A stretch of DNA of 64,000 bases from Aporrectodea caliginosa (GCA_020284085.1 JACEVL010000056.1:62001-126000); one strand, 5' to 3'; numbered from the stretch's first letter, positions 33,506-44,885 are shown. Program-made: numbers and translations. Notes: generated from the sequence alone by a model not told the origin.

Positions 33506-36500
33506 CTAGCGGTAGCGGGCCGGTAGGCGTACCGTCCGCTTCGGTCGTCGTTCCGTATCGTCGACTTCAGAGACTGAAGGCATCGCGGCGCTCGGGCCTG
33601 GTGCGTCAAAGATCGGAGCGGCGGCTCCGCCCGTCTCTTCGGAACTGTCGTCGTAGCTTGGCCGCAGCTTGTCAATGTGTGCGATGAACGGCTTCGAGTT
33701 TCGGGTCCTTCGGAGTCGATAGTTCACTGGCCCGGTCTGTTCTATCACGTAGAAAGGTCCGGTATACATTCGAGCCCATTTCGGACTCCGGCCCTGGTAT
33801 CGTCGCGGCGTATAATACCAGACGCGGTCGCCCGGGGCGAACGCGGCTGGTCGCACCTTGAGGTCGTATTTCTTCTTGCGCCGTTCCGCGGAGACTCGCA
33901 AGTGTTCTCTCACCAAGCGGTAGGCACTCTCCACGCGCTCGGCGAAGTCCTGGACATAGGTGGAGTAGGTACCGGCTCGGCGGTCGTCATCCGGCGGCCT
34001 GCCATAGACCAGATCGATGGGAGCCCTGGTCTCCCGACCGAACATCAGGTAATTCGGCGTAAAGCCCGTAGCCTCATGCAGGGAAGCCCGGTAGGCGGCG
34101 AGGACATGGGGTAAAACCTCGTCCCAATCGCGCTGATGGCTGCTAATTACCTTCCCCAGCATGGCATTCATGGTCCGGAAAAGTCCCCGAAACTGGTTTC
34201 CCACTATTTCCTTACACTTACTAAAACTACCATTGATCATCATAAATATCAAGAACAGCATGATACTTATTGATCGTTCATCTCCATGGTCGTTACTCGC
34301 TAATGGTCTGCGCCTAAGAGGCGATCTTACAGGGCGCGAATCTCCCGTCTCAATTTTATGCGTGCTTACCGACGTTATGCCCATGTCCCTATCACTCGCG
34401 GAAAATACATCTCCGTTTTTCACTAACAAAGCACTTAGTCGTTCCCGTATCTGAGGCGGCACTTCAACGGGCAAATCCGCTAACAATTTCTCAGTTGGCG
34501 AAGCTTGGCCGACCGCGTCCCCGTTAGCGCGGCTGGTCTCGCATAATTCCACTTCTACCGGGTGCAACTCTCCTAAAGGGCGATCTTTGAATAACCGGAC
34601 TGGGTCTTCGCTCAAATTCACCACCCTTACCCGAGCAGCTGCGTAGTCACCGACAACTACGCGGGCGAGATGGACCCCGGGTTGGATTTCCCTAGCCTCC
34701 GTCATATAGGCGGGCGCTACGGTCGTTAAATCACCGTACATCGTCTTGACCGGTATATTCCTCTGGGACTTAGGAAAAACCAACACCTCCTCGGCGACGA
34801 TCACGCGCCGGCACCAAATAGATCCATTACCCCTAACCAGGGAAATACGCCTGCGTCCCACAAATAAAGATCCCATACCAAACCCTAAGCGGCAGCGATG
34901 TTCTCTCAGCCAGTCCATACCTAACATGGGCTCAGAAATTTGATCAGAAACCAGAAAGGAAGTATGAATGTAAAACCCGTTGGTAATCTTAATGGGCACA
35001 CGCACCTCACCCAGGACATTTATATCGGACCCATTAGCAGCCATCAAGAAGCGATTGCAAGAGCGAAGTTCTAACCCGTCGACAGTGATTGAAGGCACCA
35101 GACTGACTTCCGATCCAGTGTCGATCAGGCATAGCTGCGATCGTCCGTTGATCTCTCCACGGATGTAGACTGCGTTGTTCGTAGCACGGTCTGGCATTCT
35201 TGGGCGCGTCGTATGGTTCATGACCACCTGGTCCGGTGGCGTCGAAGCATCGGGCTCGGTCGTCGCGGTCTGGCGATTCTGGCGATTCTGGTATCGGCGA
35301 TCTCGCCGGCAGTTACGGGCAAGGTGACCGGCTCGTCCGCAGTTGAAGCAGGTCATTTCACGTCGCTGATTCTCCGAAGGACCTGGGCGGTCTCGCTCAG
35401 GTCGGATTTCATGACTCGGTTCGTCGGTCGTCGGAGGGCTTCGGCGAAGCACGCGGAATTGTTCGTCCATTCTTTTCTCCATTTCTTGCTGCCATTTCCG
35501 CTGCTCATCTCGCTGAGTATTCAGGAAGCGGTCCATCTGAGCCTGAAGCTGGGCGCTCAGATCGGTTTCTTGCGTCCCTCGCACTCGGTTTGGCTGTCTG
35601 CGGCGATCATCGGCATCGTTCGTCCGTTGATAGGCCTCCAGACGCAGTGCGGTCCGGTATGCCTCGTCCAGGTTCTTCGGTTCTCGCTCGCGTACTTTGA
35701 GCGAGAGCTCCCGGTCTCTCATCGCTTCCAGGAAGGCATCCTTCGCGATGATCTGCGTCGTCTCGTTGGAAGGCACCGGGTAGGCCAAGACGACCAGTCG
35801 TCGGATCTCATGCAGCAGGTCACTCAGGTTTTCTTCCGGGCGTTGGCGTCGGTAGTACAGCTGAGCACGGAAGGTTTCTGCCTGGCCTTCCGTCCCGTAT
35901 CTCTGCCGGAGGCGTTCGACCAATTCTTCATAACTTACGCTCGGTTGAGCGCCGAAGTCCCAGAGAAGTTGTGTAGCGGCCTTCTCTAGCGAACATCGCA
36001 AGTAGTCGACCCGGTCCGCGGCCGTCCACTTGTTGTGCCTTGCGCAGACCTCGAACTGCACCAGGAATGACTCCAACGAGCCCGTCCCATCGAACTTGCC
36101 TGGTTTCATCGGCGTCGGGCGGTTTCGTAGCAAGTCATTGACATTTTCTTGCAGATTCGGCGTCGAAGTCCCCGGCGCGTCCGGTCTTTCTCGGGCGGTC
36201 GATCTCCCCGGCTTCGCGATCATCTTTCCGTCGGTCTCTTCGCGGAAACTCGGTTTCAATTTCCTCTTTTCCGTCGTTGGTTCGCCCGTCTTTCCTCGGA
36301 AGCTCGTTCTCTCCGGTTTCACGGTCATCTCTTCTTCGGTCTCTTCGCGGATGCTCGGTTTCAGATTCATCGTCGACTTCTTCGGTTCTCCCGTCTCTTC
36401 TCGGAAGCTCGGTCTCACCGGCAGCTCTTCGCCATCGGAGTCGATCTCCGTCACCAAGCGTCTTCTCTCCGACGGCATTTCCATCGCCGCTCTCCTCGCA

Positions 36501-36643
36501 GTTGGCGTCGAAATATCGGCAGGCGTGCGGATTTCTCCAGGCCTCGGGAAGGAGAGATCTTCCAGGAAACGGCTTGTGTCCGGCCGCGTCCCCATCGCGG
36601 TCATCCCGAAGGCGATCTCGTCGTCGTCGTCTCCCTGGAACAT
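33506..36643 (-). CDS. Gag-protease-integrase-tail polyprotein of the deleted Gypsy element
   Basis: 1,045 residues in one frame. Residues about 75-145 hold four degenerate KPSFREET-type repeats. Gag core follows, then a coiled, Gln/Arg-rich segment, a zinc knuckle CFNCGRAGHLARNC (about 431) and a retropepsin site LIDTGSEVSLVPS (about 504). The frame runs to the start of the RT region (GDSRPVRSPLRRRPLA). It then passes through an AT-rich stretch of unrelated character (plus 34155-34290) and resumes in the C-terminal part of integrase (MLGKVISSHQRDWDEVLPH, YLMFGRE). The RT, RNase H and integrase catalytic core are absent, roughly 2 kb in relatives. It could still make Gag particles and protease. 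No polymerase activity is possible from this copy. Confidence 0.9.
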   Translation of the reverse strand: MFQGDDDDEIAFGMTAMGTRPDTSRFLEDLSFPRPGEIRTPADISTPTARRAAMEMPSERRRLVTEIDSDGEELPVRPSFREETGEPKKSTMNLKPSIREETEEEMTVKPERTSFRGKTGEPTTEKRKLKPSFREETDGKMIAKPGRSTARERPDAPGTSTPNLQENVNDLLRNRPTPMKPGKFDGTGSLESFLVQFEVCARHNKWTAADRVDYLRCSLEKAATQLLWDFGAQPSVSYEELVERLRQRYGTEGQAETFRAQLYYRRQRPEENLSDLLHEIRRLVVLAYPVPSNETTQIIAKDAFLEAMRDRELSLKVREREPKNLDEAYRTALRLEAYQRTNDADDRRRQPNRVRGTQETDLSAQLQAQMDRFLNTQRDEQRKWQQEMEKRMDEQFRVLRRSPPTTDEPSHEIRPERDRPGPSENQRREMTCFNCGRAGHLARNCRRDRRYQNRQNRQTATTEPDASTPPDQVVMNHTTRPRMPDRATNNAVYIRGEINGRSQLCLIDTGSEVSLVPSITVDGLELRSCNRFLMAANGSDINVLGEVRVPIKITNGFYIHTSFLVSDQISEPMLGMDWLREHRCRLGFGMGSLFVGRRRISLVRGNGSIWCRRVIVAEEVLVFPKSQRNIPVKTMYGDLTTVAPAYMTEAREIQPGVHLARVVVGDYAAARVRVVNLSEDPVRLFKDRPLGELHPVEVELCETSRANGDAVGQASPTEKLLADLPVEVPPQIRERLSALLVKNGDVFSASDRDMGITSVSTHKIETGDSRPVRSPLRRRPLASNDHGDERSISIMLFLIFMMINGSFSKCKEIVGNQFRGLFRTMNAMLGKVISSHQRDWDEVLPHVLAAYRASLHEATGFTPNYLMFGRETRAPIDLVYGRPPDDDRRAGTYSTYVQDFAERVESAYRLVREHLRVSAERRKKKYDLKVRPAAFAPGDRVWYYTPRRYQGRSPKWARMYTGPFYVIEQTGPVNYRLRRTRNSKPFIAHIDKLRPSYDDSSEETGGAAAPIFDAPGPSAAMPSVSEVDDTERRPKRTVRLPARYR

Positions 36644-36708
36644 CTTAGGTCGAATCTAGCGTCGTCGGCGGCAGGAACTCTCCGACAAAACCCCACTTCT
36701 TGTACCAC

Positions 36709-37373
36709 TGTAAAGAAAACGGGGTTCTTCGTCTTCCGCTTCTCTCAGGATGGCGAGGGAAGGCGCGTGTCGCTCAGGATGGGAGCGTAAGTAGGACCTC
36801 CGTCGTCTTTCGAAGGGTTTCGCTTCTGCCAGCCGACTACCTAGTCAATGTCACCCTTCAGGGAAGTAATGCCAGACAGTTTCAAATAGCAATCTTTATT
36901 CGTCACACACAGCGAAAACATTAGTAACCAACGCGCCCTCTGCGTTTTCTCTCTATTCTGCTGCACACAAAAGCGGTGCTCTATTTATACCCTTCCCGAA
37001 GCAGGGAAGAGGCTGAGGCTAGGAGGCTGAGGCTAGAGAGGCTGGGCCTAGAGAGGCTGGGCCTAGAGAGGCTCAGGCTACGAGGCTGAGGCCACGAGGC
37101 TCAGGCTACGAGGCTCAGGCTACGAGGCTCAGGCTACGAGGCTGAGGCTAGAGAGGCTCGGCCTAGAGAGGCTGAGGCTAGGGAGGCTCGGGCTACAGAG
37201 GCTCGGGCTAGAGAGGCTGAGGCTACGAGGCTCGGGCTAGAGAGGCTGAGGCTAGGGAGGCTCGGGCTAGAGAGGCTGAGGCCTAGAGAGGCTGAGGCCT
37301 ACGAAGCTCCCCCCGGCGGTGACATGCCAAGACCAAGTGCAGGAAAATGGCGGCCACCCCAAAATTCGCCACA
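36709..37373 (-). repeat. 5' LTR of the deleted Gypsy element
   Basis: 665 bp, indistinguishable by eye from 32108-32772. The internal GAGGCT array is at 37006-37306. Confidence 0.95.
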
Positions 37374-38440
37374 TTCAGACCTATTGTAGGCTACATAACA
37401 GCAACCCAGTACCTTATCCCGCAGATCTATCTAAACTTAGGCCCGAATATAGTTCAGTCTGTAGTTTCTGTTGATTTTTATTATAAGTCGATTTGTGAAG
37501 TTCAAAAATATAACTAAACATCTTATGAGCGCTTACGCAGCTGCAAGGAAAGATGACATAAACAAATAAGTCTTTAAATTGTTTTGAAACGCTCGAACGA
37601 TATCTCAGGATCCCAAAGTGCAACAGGCAGAAGATTCGTTTCCTTTGCTTTGACCTATTCAGCCTCAAACCAAATGCCGCTAATGTCCTTGCTCTTGACT
37701 ATCTGGTTTTCTCCGTCCATACTAGATTTGTTTTTAACTACACTAGTTAAACTTCATCCTTAATTTAAAAAAAATTAAGTTTAACTGAATTTTTCAGCTT
37801 TTAAGGTAGGCTAATTGTTGCCAATCACTGACCAATGTAGCTAAACGATAAAGGTACAGGTAGATAATCGAGACAGATAGAAATGTTGTGAGAAATTTGA
37901 AACCGAATGAGAAATGTAGAGAGGCAGAGTGCGAAGAGACAGTCATACAGACGCAAACAGCGAATGAAGGAAACCGACAGAGAGACCGTTTACTGCCAGA
38001 TCCAAAATAAGAAAAGCTCAACAGAAATAACCCACAAATAAACATAGCAGCGCCACATAAACATCTACTTATCTTACTTTCTACGACGAGTCGACGACGT
38101 ACAAAACTGTCACATTCCAGAGGCGCTAGGTAACTATCGTCTATGCAGTATTATAATATTATTATGACGTAACAATCGGTTAATAATGTGTCGGTCGTGT
38201 GCCACAGTCGGTTGATCACGTGAATAAGTCACGTGGGTCGGGCGAGTTGACAGAACTCTCGTCGGATTCCATCGCAGACGTCGTCCAAACCAACACGTAA
38301 CGGGTGGAGAAGTGAAAAGATGGGAAGTGGAGAGAATGGAAGCGGAGAGAAGAGAAGAGGATAGATGGGAAATGCCAGACGGAAGACCCTCGAGTCCTTT
38401 CGAACGACCAACACTTCTGTGCCGCTGTAACTGCTGTACG
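37374..38440. other. Gene-free stretch with a CpG-rich segment
   Basis: No supported exon. The segment about 38085-38310 is CpG-richer and contains two CACGTG E-boxes (38217-38222, 38230-38235). Confidence 0.4.
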
Positions 38441-38479
38441 TTGTTTGGGGAGGAGGGGTGGGGTGGTGGTGGTTCGAAT

Positions 38480-38790
38480 ACAGTCGTTTAATAGGAGACA
38501 TGCAACAGAACAGGATGACGAACAGAAGGACCTACGGACAGGAGGCGTCTACGGAAAGAAGGACGTAAGGACAGTAGGACGAAAGGACAGAAGGACGGAC
38601 TACAGAAAGAGGGGCAGAAAGACGGTCAGTTGGACGTTGCAGTCGTCTAATAACAGCAAAAACCGGAATACGGACAGTCGGACGTACGAATGGCCAGAAG
38701 GGCGGACAGAAGAACGGAAGGAAGAACGGACGTGAGGACGAATGGAAAGGCGACCAGAACAGAGGAAGGGCAGATGGACGGACGGACCAT
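38480..38790. repeat. Degenerate GGACGGACAGAAGGAC repeat region
   Basis: Purine-rich strand with many imperfect GGAC/GAAGGAC units. The open frames across it are low-complexity. Confidence 0.7.
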
Positions 38791-38968
38791 GCCTCCCAAT
38801 GCTGGAACAGATATTTAAAATCTAATAATTATTTACATTTTTCTTTTTTGCTGGCAATACAACTTTCTGCAATGACTTGCGGTGTGTCAACCTATAGATT
38901 CAATAGTATATTAAATGAATAATTCTATTATAACAATCAGCTGTGGAGCGACTTGAGGTTCCGCGACG

Positions 38969-39240
38969 GTGAACGGGCAAGATAATTATCAATCATTAGA
39001 AATCCAGACAATTGTTATAGACAAAGTTGTTCAACGAAGACTCCAGTGGTTTGGAAATGCAGTTGTCCGAATCCCACACAATGCACTACATGTAAGATTC
39101 GAAGGAAAGAGAAACAAAGGCAAACTAAGACTACGCTGGATAGACAATATAGGCTAAATGAAGACATAACTTCAGTTGGACTAACACTAAGTGCAGCGAT
39201 GAACTTAACAAATGACCGAGGACAATGAAGATCATTTCCA
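38969..39240 (+). pseudogene. LINE reverse-transcriptase C-terminal fragment
   Basis: The plus translation contains QRRLQWFGNAVVRIPHNAL, GKLRLRWIDNI and, after a small disruption, LTLSAAMNLTNDRGQ, typical of the C-terminus of LINE polyproteins. It is followed directly by the repeat at 39241-39352. Confidence 0.8.
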
Positions 39241-39352
39241 TTCTTGCTTAAATAGAGGTTGCATTTACGAGAAATAATTGTTGTCTAAATAGAAGTTGGA
39301 TTGATGAAAAATAGGCCTAATTGTTGCTTAAATAGAAGCTGGATTGATAGAC
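39241..39352 (-). repeat. Tandem units of ATCAATCCAACTTCTATTTA (minus), putative LINE 3' tail
   Basis: Three degenerate copies. The same unit in the opposite orientation forms the array at 60555-61065. Confidence 0.75.
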
Positions 39353-39354
39353 AG

Positions 39355-39592
39355 ATAGATGCAAATGTAAATGTACATGTAGACTTTTGTATAGCAACCG
39401 TATGGCCTCATTTTCCAATGAATTGATTGGATGAGACCCCCAACCAACCAATTCCCGTTTGGATTTGAGCCATTTTCGTGTATAGCGACTGTGATAGACC
39501 GAGATTAAAATCTCTTAAATATGGGAAGCATATCGACTAACGCAGAGGCGCATAGGACGCACGCTCCTACCAATGCAGCTAACCAGGCAACA
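39355..39592 (-). repeat. SINE family C copy (tRNA-like head, minus)
   Basis: The reverse complement starts GGTTAGCTGCATTGGTAGGA and continues GCGCCTCTG..., matching the plus-strand copy 44886-45175. Both end in a TTTACATTTAC-type tail. Confidence 0.7.
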
Positions 39593-39703
39593 CGTACTCA
39601 AAAGTACACAGATATTCAAGTCAGATTGGAACGTTGAGAGAAATTTGAAAGAGAAAGATAGAAGAACAGCTGGAAAGAGATATTATTCATACATTTATTC
39701 ATA

Positions 39704-39800
39704 AATTTATATAGCGCCACTTCCAGAGGACTACTCCGAGGTGCTCCCGACTCCAGCACGGCCAAAAAGTACAGTTTTGAGTTTAGTAAAGAAAGCTTCA
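39704..39800 (-). repeat. Dispersed ATTTATATAGCGCC repeat
   Basis: Carries the 14-mer, then GAGGTGCTCCCGACTCCAGC, as at 10961-11050. Another 14-mer is at 39840-39853. Confidence 0.65.
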
Positions 39801-39892
39801 GTAAACGTCCAAGACAATGTAATTGTAATTCAATTAGTAATTTATATAGCGCCGCTGCAGACGAGGCCATTCAGTAGCGCTGGATAATGATA

Positions 39893-40095
39893 GGTAGATG
39901 GATAGATGGATAGATGGATAGATGGATAGATGAATAGATGGATAGATAGATGGATAGATGGATGGATGGATGGATGGATGGATGGATGGATTAGGGTGGG
40001 TTGATGAATGGATGGATGGATGGATGGATGGATGGATAGATGGATAGATGGATAGATGGATAGATGGACAGATGGACAGATGAATAGATGGTTAG
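39893..40095. repeat. GATA/GATG tetranucleotide satellite
   Basis: (GGATAGAT)n and (GGAT)n runs. The minus-strand 154-codon frame is an [12 protein letters not shown] repeat read-through. Confidence 0.95.
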
Positions 40096-40111
40096 AATAG
40101 AGTAGTACCAT

Positions 40112-40735
40112 TAATGCCAGTATACTACAAGGCTCTGGCCTTGGACCTACTGATTTTGTCATAGCCATTTCTAGCCTTAAACCTAAATACAGTGAAACCG
40201 GCGCTCTAAATATGCCGACGATAGCTACTTGCAAGCTGGTCCCTGCTTCCTGCATTGACAGCACTCTTTCTGAACTTGACCATATCTCTAAGTGGGCAAT
40301 GGGCATCCATTAGCAATCTTAAATTAAAACCATGCTATGACCAGAGAAATGGTTGTCAAACGACCGAGGTCCAAACCTATTGCCCTCCCTCCTCCCATCA
40401 CTGGCATCGAGCGGGTTCAGGAGATGGTTATTTTGGGCGTCACTATCTCTGATCGGATTGGCTTTGGGGCACACATGGACAAAATATGCTGCAAAACCCT
40501 ACGTTATGCCTCACTCTGTTTGGTGAGGGATTTGCCACAGTAACAAAAAAATGCCACTGTAGGGGAACATAAACGCCTTAACATTGTTCTGAGAAAAATG
40601 ACCCGTCAGGCTTCCTCCCTGCCGATGTTCCTAGTTTTGACAAACACGTACTGTTCTAGAGCTTATTCTACTCTTTTCCGTTCAATTCTCTTAAACCCTT
40701 GTCACTTCCAGTTTATTCATATAATAAAGTAATAT
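40112..40735 (+). pseudogene. LINE reverse-transcriptase fragment, disrupted
   Basis: The plus strand shows [19 protein letters not shown] (in part), [53 protein letters not shown] and EHKRLNIVLRKMTRQ in changing frames. These belong to the palm, thumb and C-terminal part of CR1/L2/Jockey-type LINE RTs. The catalytic YADD region is mutated. Frame changes and stops show a dead copy. Confidence 0.85.
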
Positions 40736-41674
40736 TTTTCACAGATCTGGATGGATTAGGTACTTTTTATATCGAAATCATCGGTGAAAAATTTGAGGTA
40801 AATAAAAGCCCAAAATGTACTACATTTGGCATCAAATGCTCAAAATTGCGTCGGCTTCTGGGCTCCGCCCCGAACCCCGATGGGGGGCTTACGACGCTCC
40901 CCATACCCCTAGTCGTTAGGGGCTTCTTGCCTTCGGCAATCGCAGCTTCGCGCCTTCGGCGCTCGCAATTCCCCTACCCCACTCACACATTCTACTAGGT
41001 CCCCCCAACTTCTGGACCGTGGTTGCGCCCTGCCTGTGAGCCCACTTACGTAGGCTAATGATCTCTTTCGCCCAGGATAATCGATATTATGGCAGTGCTT
41101 CTGATTAGGTAGGCCTAGGTCTAATTATTAAGGGACACACCGCAGCCGTACTGGACGCTCTAGCTTGGCGATTACTTAATTACCTGGATATTTTATGCGT
41201 TTGAATAAACTATATGAAATTCGCAGAAGAGGATTCAAGGTTTTCACTGCTACCACTGGTGAGCAATTATAGGGCCTAACAGTTGCGATCGTTACGCCTA
41301 CCTTATTATTTCTTCACAGTCAACAAAGCCAAGTCGTAGGAACCGTACGTTATAGTTACTGCGGTTATATCAGTAGGCTACGTCTCAGTTTTATACGTAC
41401 GGTAACAAATCTAACGTTAACAGAACTGCAAACAGGCCTACTCTACGATAGCATACGTCTTCTGTAGTTGGCTCTGGTTCGACAGTCAGCGATAGACTGA
41501 TAATCGCGGTTCGGAGTCGGCAACCCTCGCTTTGCTCACTGCGGTAGGCTTGGCCTTTCTTAACCAACAAGATACCGCCAGAACCTGTTTATTCACTCAG
41601 CCATGCAATATCAATAGACAAGTACCAGATAAATTATGGTCACAGGTGGAGATGGAAGTGTCACGCAGAGAATA

Positions 41675-41832
41675 AGGAGGGGACGAAAAGGGAGGGGCGG
41701 TAAGGATATGGAAGCGGAGAGGACGCTAGAGAAGATCAGAGGACGGGAATTGGGAGGGAACGAAAAGGGAGGTGCGCCAAGGATATGGAGGCGGAGGAGG
41801 ACGCTAGGGAAGGGCAGTGGACGGGAATGGGG
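41675..41832. repeat. Two-copy tandem duplication, about 78 bp
   Basis: The unit GGAACGAAAAGGGAGG...AAGGATATGG...GGACGCTAG...GGACGGGAAT is repeated twice. Confidence 0.75.
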
Positions 41833-42719
41833 AGTGGCTATATGCCTCGTCTTCGTTTTGCCTCTGGTACGGGCCTGCACACATCATATTAGGCCTATTC
41901 CAGTACTCCTCACTGAAATTTTACTTTCAAGTTCAAGTACAGTTTGAGGAATAGGCCTAGATATATAGTGCGCATTTGACATTTTAAACTACTTTAGGCA
42001 CTACATAAGCTGTTGTTTAATCGGAATTCAGGTTTGAACAAATAGGCCTAATAATAGTAATAATAATTTCAATTCAATTTGTTGTTGATCCCAGTAAAAC
42101 AATTGCAGTTACAAAGCAGTGATTGAACAGCCATAACAAGAAATAATTAAATACCAGAATTTTTGAAGACAGTTTGGGACTTTGGGCGGGAACAATAAAT
42201 TATGGGCACAGCTGAAGGGACGTGTCCTGCTACATAGGGACCTATTGTGTTAGTAAGTGGCTGAGTGCTGGTATGCATGCATGCAGCATGTGTTGTGCAA
42301 TGGACTGTGAAGAGCTAAACTTGGTATCATCTATTAGTATGCATGCACGAATGTGTCCTTTAGAGATAGACTGGGAACAATTTGGATGTCACTGGGTAGA
42401 CTGTACCATATTAGGGGACCCTGGTAGGCATATTGTATTGAAAATGTGCGTGTATTAGTTCTGGCATAATATTTACTCATGTAGGCCTACATGCGGTTAC
42501 TTCTAGTGGTGATGGTTGACGTAACTGGAGTGAAAAAAGATATGTAAACAGCAGTTGAGATTATTAGCATACTGAAACACGAATGCACATGTTTGCACAT
42601 ATCTAATTTGGTCAATATTTAAAGTCTGAAGGTCGTAGAAGAGTGGTTTGGTGTGCGAGTTGAGAGATGATTTAGTAATGATCCGTAGGCCTATACAGTT
42701 GCTTCTTGGCAGCAGTTTT

Positions 42720-42966
42720 AATTTTGATAGATGGGTAGGATAAGTTGAAGACCAGATGAAGTTACAGTAGGATAGGTACGGTAGGGCAGGATTAGAGGAA
42801 AGTATAAATTCTTTAATATTAAGGGAGGGAGTAGGTGGGAGATTCTTCTTATAATACCAATATTTTTTTCTCTCGATATTTCATAAGTGTGTAGGCCTAC
42901 ATTCCATTTCAAGTGTTGATCAATGACGACACCAAGAAACTTGGAGGAATCAACCTGAGGAATCAA
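42720..42966 (-). pseudogene. LINE reverse-transcriptase fragment
   Basis: Minus translation VDSSKFLGVVIDQHLKWN then IGIIRRISHLLPPLILKNLY matches the conserved post-palm region of CR1/Jockey/Rex-type LINE RTs. Truncated on both sides. Confidence 0.8.
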
Positions 42967-43194
42967 ACATTAATAATATAAACGGACAGAAATCTCTGCG
43001 CCTGGGTGACTATATCTGTGCGTGGTGTTACGCTCTTTGCCTGTTAAGCTGTTTCGCCATGGACAATATGGCTTACGTCATTCTACGTCGTCATAGCAAC
43101 GGAGATAATGCACAGGACGACATGTGGATCCTTCTTCGTGTCTATAAGGGAATGGGGAGGGGCATAGACGTCTTAATAATAGCTGGCTAGCTAT

Positions 43195-44095
43195 TATATA
43201 GAAGTCCATGGGGAGGAAGGGAAGGGAGGGAAGGGAGGGAGGGGGAATGGGGAGGGAAGGGAGGGAAAGGAGGGACGGAGGGGAGGGAGGGAGGTACAGC
43301 CGGCCGGGCAGGGACGGCAGAGAAATAAGAGGAGGGGAGAGAGGGAGGGAGGGGAGAGGGAGTGACTGACATTTTCATTACCCTCGGACGGACGGAGGGA
43401 AAAGAGGGATAGCAACGAGATAATCGGAGGAATGGGGAGGGGAAGGGAGGGAGGGAAGGGGAGGGGAAGGAAGGGAGGGAAAGGAGAGGGAGGGATGTTG
43501 AAGGGACGGACGGAGAGAAGTACGGGGAGAGAGGGAGGGAGGAGGAACGGACGGACGGACGGAGGTAGGGAGGGAGAGGGAGAAGACTTATGTCAATCAT
43601 AGCACGAGAAGACGGCAGAGAAGTAAGAGGAGAGAGGGGAGGGAGGGTGAGAGGGAGTGACTGACATTTTCATTACCCTCGGACGGACGGAGGGAAAGAG
43701 GGAGAGGGGAAGGGAGGAAGGGAGGGAGGAAAGGGAGGGAGGGAGGGACGAAGGGATGGACGGAGGAAGGGAGGGAGGGAGGTACGGACGGCCGGGAGGG
43801 ACGGCAGAGAAGAAAGAGGAGGGGAGAGGGAGGGAGGGGGAGAGGGAGTGACTGACATTTTCATTACCCTCGGACGGACGGAGGGAAAGAGGGACTTACC
43901 CTCGGACGGACGGACGGACGGAGGGAGGGAGCAGACACGCACGATCGCCGTGAGAGACGTGGGGAGGGAGGGAGGGACGTTGAAGGGATGGACGGGAGGG
44001 GAAGGAAGGGAGGGGGAGGGAAGGAAGGGAGGGAGGGAGGGAGGGAGGAACGGACGGACGGACGGACAGAGTAACTGAGGGATGGAGAGGGAGAA
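43195..44095 (+). repeat. Polypurine GGGA/GGAC satellite with embedded 50-bp unique blocks
   Basis: About 900 bp in which the plus strand is mostly purine (GGGAGGGA, GGACGGAC). The block GAGTGACTGACATTTTCATT with ACCCTCGGACGGACGGAGGG recurs near 43356, 43651 and 43845. A block GAAGACTTATGTCAATCATA recurs near 43582 and 44093. Open frames across it are low-complexity. Confidence 0.9.
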
Positions 44096-44179
44096 GACTT
44101 ATGTCAATCATAGCACGAGAAGACGCATCTCTTGACATTTTCAAATTGTTTTTAACCGTCTTAGGACGGGCCAACATCT

Positions 44180-44180
44180 A

Positions 44181-44262
<82 letters not shown>
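44180..44262. repeat. (AAT)n microsatellite
   Basis: About 27 uninterrupted AAT units. Confidence 0.97.
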
Positions 44263-44885
44263 AGTGTAATAAGCCATCTGCATGTGAAGACTCGTCATTC
44301 CAGAACCTCCCTAATTTTTGCAATCCAGAGGGCTCATAAATTATGTACCTCGGGGTACAATAATAATACTATAAATAACAATAATATTCTGTGCTCAACA
44401 CGAATGACCTTGTGGTCATCGCGGATTCTCTTGCATCGTATGTAAGGGAAGGCAACAACGTCACGGCATGATCAATTACGTGATTTGGCGGGTTTCACTA
44501 GAGCCAAAATACCAGCCATCAAAGCGCCAATGGCCTCCGCCAGCAAATGCAAATGTAAATTTCTCAGTGCCACACAAAATCCGCGTCACTAAGACCAGCT
44601 TATTTCACCGGCGCTATATCACATCAAGTCCCCAATAGCCAGGTTGTTTAACTTTAATCCGTTCTGGTGCTGGGTCAGAAATCAGAATCCAGAAGAGGTC
44701 AAGCCAAGGAGACAGCATAATGCTACGGTGGTAATCGGTGATGACAGTGTTCGTATGGTGTCAGCATCAAGATAGAATAGCGTGAAGAGTTTTGGTCAAA
44801 GGCCTGATGGAGTCACCGTTATACCTTGGACCAGTCGTCATAGCTTGGCGTGGGGTGTCAAGAGTGCCGGATACATTCGCAGCGT

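Larger units (their letters stand above)
32108..37373 (-). mobile_element. Ty3/Gypsy LTR retrotransposon, internally deleted, with LTRs that look identical
   Basis: Two 665-bp direct repeats with TG...CA ends (32108-32772 and 36709-37373) appear identical base for base by eye. They bound a minus-strand element flanked by TTCA (ATTCA if the terminal A is shared) at 32103-32107 and 37373-37377. The primer-site region follows the 5' LTR (minus sense GTGGTACAAGAAGTGGGG). A purine run GGCGGAGGGAGGA abuts the 3' LTR at 32773-32785. The coding region is one open frame but lacks RT, RNase H and most of integrase. Identical LTRs imply a very recent insertion despite the defect, so mobilisation in trans is inferred. 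Confidence 0.93.

Noticed and set aside
35213..36659. Long plus-strand frames (up to 258 codons) at 35.2-36.7 kb
   Set aside because: Antisense shadows of the GC-rich Gypsy gag-protease frame on the minus strand.
39842..40306. 154-codon minus-strand frame with IHPSIHPS repeats
   Set aside because: Translation of the GATA/GATG satellite, not a gene.
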